DNA of 64,000 nucleotides. Origin: an uncultured Caldilineaceae bacterium (lineage in GTDB: Bacteria; Chloroflexota; Anaerolineae; Caldilineales; Caldilineaceae). The notes beneath the pieces were generated by a model that was not told the DNA's origin, did not search any database, and was given only the letters and a program-made list of their open reading frames with translations. The stretch is from positions 21,930 through 85,929 of the forward strand of contig CATOTS010000032.1 in NCBI GenBank assembly GCA_951813625.1. Reading direction: 5' to 3'. The translations under genes were made by a program, and so were the position numbers. This document shows, piece by piece, positions 60,984 to 64,000 of the stretch. Position 1 is the first letter of the stretch, and each line of letters opens with the position of its first letter.

Positions 60984-63900
60984 TCAATCCATAATAAACA
61001 GAACATCAATCTTGTGCTTTTCAGCCAGTTCGCGCGCAAAGCTGAACACAGCGGTCCGGGCGGCTTCAACGGCTCTGGCATCATTCGGATCGGGTCGAGA
61101 CTCTGTCTTAAAGAATGTTGTCCAATCATTATTGTAGCCTCCCTTATAGTGTATGAATTTATGATGTGACTCCTCCACCCATGTAAGAAACCTCGGATCA
61201 TTGACGTTCTCAATCCCCCACCGTCGGAATTGTCTTTCCTCGGCTTTGACCAGAAGATGATGCGCTACATATCCTTCGGTCGTGGTCTGGTCGGTGCCGG
61301 TGAGCTTTTGTAGGTTCCCCCGATAGTTGTCCACCCTGAAGTCCTTTATTCTAAACCCCTGTCTATGGAATTCAGTGAGCATGTCATCCGTGGAAACTGC
61401 TCTTGGCCCGGTTACAGGTCTCGTCCAGGCAAAGGAGTCCGTGACCCTGTTGAGTCCTACAATGGGTTCGGCCGCCCGGGTTGCGCGGGCAGCTACAATA
61501 GCGGTTTCCGCCGCCCTTGCGGCTTTTATGGCTGCTGATACACCACCAGGTACGAAGGGGAGCGCCGCGGCGGCAACATCGATCACCAACCCGCCAGCAT
61601 CAATCCAGGCTTCGGTGGTATTCCCCTCACGGATGTTATGTGCCAATGAAACGACACCAATGCCAATGCTGGCGACGTCCCAGAGTGTTTCAAGGAAATG
61701 GCCGGATGGATCCGTATATTTGAGCGGATTTCCACCTGCATAGAGGAAACGGTTGTAGCCGATGACCATCCCAGGATCGGGGATAATTGTGTCAGGCGAG
61801 AGGAATGCGCCCAGCGCGGGGTCGTAGTAACGCGCGTTGTAGTACATCAGGCCCGTCGCGTCGGACTTCTGCCCGGTGAAGGTGCGGTCGGTCTGCAGAA
61901 CGCCCGTCGCGGCGCGCTCAGAACCATAGGCGTAGTATGTGCGGCTGGCTGTCGCGGCCCCCGCGCCGTCGGTGGTCAGCGAGGTGCTGCCGAGGTGGTC
62001 ACCGTGCAGGTGGTAGAGGTCGCTGCCGCGTTTGACCGCAACGCGCAGCCCGCCGAACGAGTAGTGGCTGACGGTCGTCGTTACCGCGCCCGTCACCTCC
62101 TCCTCGTAGTGGGCGAAGAAGGTGTAGGTCGTGGTCGTGCCGCTGACCTTCTTGACGCGCGCGCCGTCGACGTCGTACCAGTACTGCTCGAGCAGGTTGC
62201 CGTTGTTGTCCTGCGCCTGCGACAGCCGGTTCTCGCCGTCCCACACCAACGTCTGCTGGCTGGCGAGCCCCTTGTTGCGCACGGTCATGTTGCCGTTGGC
62301 GTCGTAGTCGAAGCGGTCGGCGCCTCCGATGCGGTCGACCGCGTGATACGGCCCGCTGTCGCCGTAGGCGTAGGCCTGGCCGTTGAATGCGGTCAGGCGG
62401 CTGGCGCCGTCGTAGGCGTACGTCCTGCCGTACGCGCTGGTCAGCCGTCCCAGCCCGTCGTACGCGAAGCTGTTGCTGGTCGTACCCTCGGTCAGTGTGG
62501 TGATGTCGCCGAAGCTGTTGTAGGCGTAGCCGCGGCTGAGACGCTCGCCGCCGCCCTCGCTCAGCCCCACCTTCAGGCTCGACAACATGCCGCCGTTTTT
62601 CGGCTCGGTCCACGGGTAGTAGCTCTGCGTGCGCCAGAGGTTGCCGCCCGCGGGGAAGCGCAGCGCGGTCATACGCCCGGCCTCGTCGTAGTTCACACTG
62701 TCGACCAGCGCGCCGTGGATCGAGCTGCTCAACCCCACGGCCGCGCCCGGGCTGCCGTAGGTTGTGGTGATCACCTCGCCGGCGGGGTAGGTGACCGCAA
62801 CCGGTCGGTGGTGATCGTCGTAGCTGTAGCTGCTCGCGCGTGTGAGGCTGTCGATGGTGACGCTCTCGCGGTTGAGGCGGCTGTAGCTGTCGTAGGTGAA
62901 GCTGCGGCTGACATTGTCGTTGGCGACGCGCTGCATGCGGCCCTGCGCGTCGTAGGCGTAGGAGGCGTCGAGACCGGCGTCGGCCATAGTCGCGGCGCAG
63001 TTCTCGTCCGTGCGCTGCACGCGGCCGCGCATGCGGCCCAAACTGTCGTAGTAGAGGCAGCTGGTCTTGGCGCGGGCGTCAGTCTGGCGCGTCAGCTGGC
63101 CGAGCGCGTTATAGGCGTAGCTCCAGCTGCCCAGGTCGGCGTCGCTCATGCCGGTCTTGCGCCCGAGGAAGTCGTAGTCGATGCTGCTCAGACGCTGCCA
63201 GCGGCCCTCGCCGCTGTCGCGGCGGTAGGTCTGCGTCAAACGGTCGGACGCGTCGTAGGCGAGCGAGATCTCCGACTCGAGCGTCCATTCGTCGCTGCCG
63301 GGCGCGTAGCTGCGCAGAAGCGTGGTGCGGCCGAGCTGGTCCTGCTGCTGCCAGCTGAGCATGCGGCGCGCGTCCTCGCCTTCGCCGCCGCCTATCACCG
63401 ACGAGGTCAGGCCGTTGTAGTGGTAGGTCGTTGTGATGCCGTTGGGCGCGCGCGTGCTGGCGGGGCGGGAGAGGCCGTCGTATGTGGTGGCGGTGAAGCC
63501 CCCGTCCCAGTCGGTTTCATGCACCCAGTCGAAGACGACCGCACGCGGCACGCTGGTGCGCAACAGGCGGCCGAGGCCGTCGTAGCCGTAGTCGACCACC
63601 GTCTCGAGTTGGTTGTCGACCTCGGAGCAGCCGTCCTGCGTCGTCTCCCAACCCTGGCGCGGGCTCTGCTCCTGAATCAGCTGGCCGAAGCCGTCGTAGA
63701 GTTTTCTGCTAAAGTTTCCCTCGCAACGCGGCAGGCCCTGGGTGACGATGATGTTGGCGTTCTGGCCCATGCTGCCCCAGGTGTAGTAGTTCCACTGGGT
63801 CTGCGCCTTGGCGCGGTCGGGGTAGCCCACGCCCTTGGCCCAGCGGTGGCTGGCGCGGGCGAAGTCGTCGTAGGCCTGCTGCGAGCAGATGCCGTCGACC

Positions 63901-64000
63901 GCGCAGAACTCCTGCATCGCGCCCCAGAAGCCGCCGTCGGCGCGGCTGTCGCCGCCGTTGACGCCGTAGTACTTGCCGGTCTCGTCGAGCGTATTGTCGT
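60984..64000 (-). CDS. Rhs family polymorphic toxin with AHH/HNH-type tip, 5' end outside window
   Basis: The frame is open to the right edge, so at least 1,005 residues are visible. Many YD repeats (YDGLGRLLRTS, YDSYSRLNRES, YDANGNMTVRNKG) form the shell. The core ends with RYYDPALGAFLSPDTIIPDP and NPLKYTDPSGH. A pretoxin helical part (FLETLWDVASIGIGVVSLAH) leads into a tip of about 150 residues with EGYVAHHLLVKAEERQFRRW, ESHHKFIHYKGG and YNNDWTTFF, an AHH-motif nuclease of the HNH/EndoVII group. Contact or secreted toxin against competitors. The immunity gene follows. It is the presumed acceptor for the displaced tips. Confidence 0.9.
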   Translation of the reverse strand, partial: DNTLDETGKYYGVNGGDSRADGGFWGAMQEFCAVDGICSQQAYDDFARASHRWAKGVGYPDRAKAQTQWNYYTWGSMGQNANIIVTQGLPRCEGNFSRKLYDGFGQLIQEQSPRQGWETTQDGCSEVDNQLETVVDYGYDGLGRLLRTSVPRAVVFDWVHETDWDGGFTATTYDGLSRPASTRAPNGITTTYHYNGLTSSVIGGGEGEDARRMLSWQQQDQLGRTTLLRSYAPGSDEWTLESEISLAYDASDRLTQTYRRDSGEGRWQRLSSIDYDFLGRKTGMSDADLGSWSYAYNALGQLTRQTDARAKTSCLYYDSLGRMRGRVQRTDENCAATMADAGLDASYAYDAQGRMQRVANDNVSRSFTYDSYSRLNRESVTIDSLTRASSYSYDDHHRPVAVTYPAGEVITTTYGSPGAAVGLSSSIHGALVDSVNYDEAGRMTALRFPAGGNLWRTQSYYPWTEPKNGGMLSSLKVGLSEGGGERLSRGYAYNSFGDITTLTEGTTSNSFAYDGLGRLTSAYGRTYAYDGASRLTAFNGQAYAYGDSGPYHAVDRIGGADRFDYDANGNMTVRNKGLASQQTLVWDGENRLSQAQDNNGNLLEQYWYDVDGARVKKVSGTTTTYTFFAHYEEEVTGAVTTTVSHYSFGGLRVAVKRGSDLYHLHGDHLGSTSLTTDGAGAATASRTYYAYGSERAATGVLQTDRTFTGQKSDATGLMYYNARYYDPALGAFLSPDTIIPDPGMVIGYNRFLYAGGNPLKYTDPSGHFLETLWDVASIGIGVVSLAHNIREGNTTEAWIDAGGLVIDVAAAALPFVPGGVSAAIKAARAAETAIVAARATRAAEPIVGLNRVTDSFAWTRPVTGPRAVSTDDMLTEFHRQGFRIKDFRVDNYRGNLQKLTGTDQTTTEGYVAHHLLVKAEERQFRRWGIENVNDPRFLTWVEESHHKFIHYKGGYNNDWTTFFKTESRPDPNDARAVEAARTAVFSFARELAEKHKIDVLFIMD

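Noticed and set aside
57808..63917. Rhs YD repeats as a simple tandem DNA repeat or recent whole-gene duplication
   Set aside because: Similarity between 58.6-60.0 and 61.8-63.3 kb ends at the toxin tips and is broken 5', which fits cassette displacement rather than tandem duplication.
1..64000. tRNA or rRNA genes and att sites in tRNA genes
   Set aside because: No GGTTCGAATCC-type T-arm with matching acceptor stem and no rRNA signature sequences were noticed on either strand; by eye only, so a tRNA scan would settle it.

Overview
The window looks like a chromosomal segment of a GC-rich, free-living or host-associated bacterium, most probably a Chloroflexota (Caldilineae/Anaerolineae-like) lineage. 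That guess rests on gene content (lipoprotein alpha-2-macroglobulin, YhcG and HigBA remnants, DUF433/DUF5615 and MNT/HEPN pairs, repeated Rhs cassettes) and on good GGAGG ribosome binding sites. No rRNA, tRNA or other marker gene is present, so the taxonomy is weak. No tRNA, rRNA or CRISPR array was seen.

Layout. (1) 1-12.3 kb, minus strand: a tightly coupled defence-type operon read as UvrD-like helicase, 88-residue protein, PLD-nuclease/SNF2-like helicase fusion, and ISP-type adenine methyltransferase with target recognition. After a gap holding a DprA-like gene fragment comes a metallophosphoesterase overlapping an HSP90-like ATPase that runs off the left edge. (2) 12.3-18.8 kb, plus strand: a plasmid/phage-type primase-VirE helicase followed by clustered GGGATCGA repeats, an internally deleted YhcG nuclease, a HigB toxin collapsed to its two ends beside an intact HigA antitoxin and its operator, and a PLD-nuclease/ATPase fusion. 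(3) 18.9-26.4 kb: a segment bounded by two 61-nt, 74% identical inverted elements with outward hairpins. It holds a DUF262-HNH-AlbA_2 fusion (minus), an XRE repressor plus ImmA-like metalloprotease, and a four-gene ubiquitin-like conjugation operon (Ubl, E2-like, JAMM peptidase, E1). The XRE and Ubl promoters share the same sigma70/operator architecture, so the repressor/protease pair probably controls the ubiquitin-like operon. (4) 26.5-29.2 kb: a small protein plus a zinc-hook SMC-like ATPase. (5) 29.5-33.5 kb: a tyrosine recombinase, a zinc-ribbon protein, an HNH-like protein, a phage-type protein and the 3' end of a second recombinase, i.e. an integrated-element remnant.

(6) 33.6-42.2 kb: a SAM methyltransferase, a Gly/Ser-rich lipoprotein with a duplicated domain, an OmpR-type response regulator and sensor kinase, a decayed DUF433/DUF5615 pair, an MNT/HEPN toxin-antitoxin pair and a GT39-type membrane glycosyltransferase. 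(7) 42.4-48.6 kb, minus strand: a roughly 2,076-residue bacterial alpha-2-macroglobulin lipoprotein with an intact CxEQ thioester, split by one frameshift. (8) 49-64 kb, minus strand: small lipoproteins and unknown genes, then a polymorphic-toxin locus. One Rhs gene (5' end outside the window) carries an AHH/HNH-type toxin tip and is followed by its likely immunity gene. Behind it lie displaced Rhs 3' fragments with other toxin tips (Ntox44-like, ParB-like), candidate immunity proteins and exported proteins, a typical graveyard of swapped-out toxin cassettes.

Functionally the first 29 kb is a defence island built from several independent systems in various states of repair. The most interesting unit is the ubiquitin-like conjugation operon under an XRE/ImmA switch, whose E2-like protein contains no cysteine at all.
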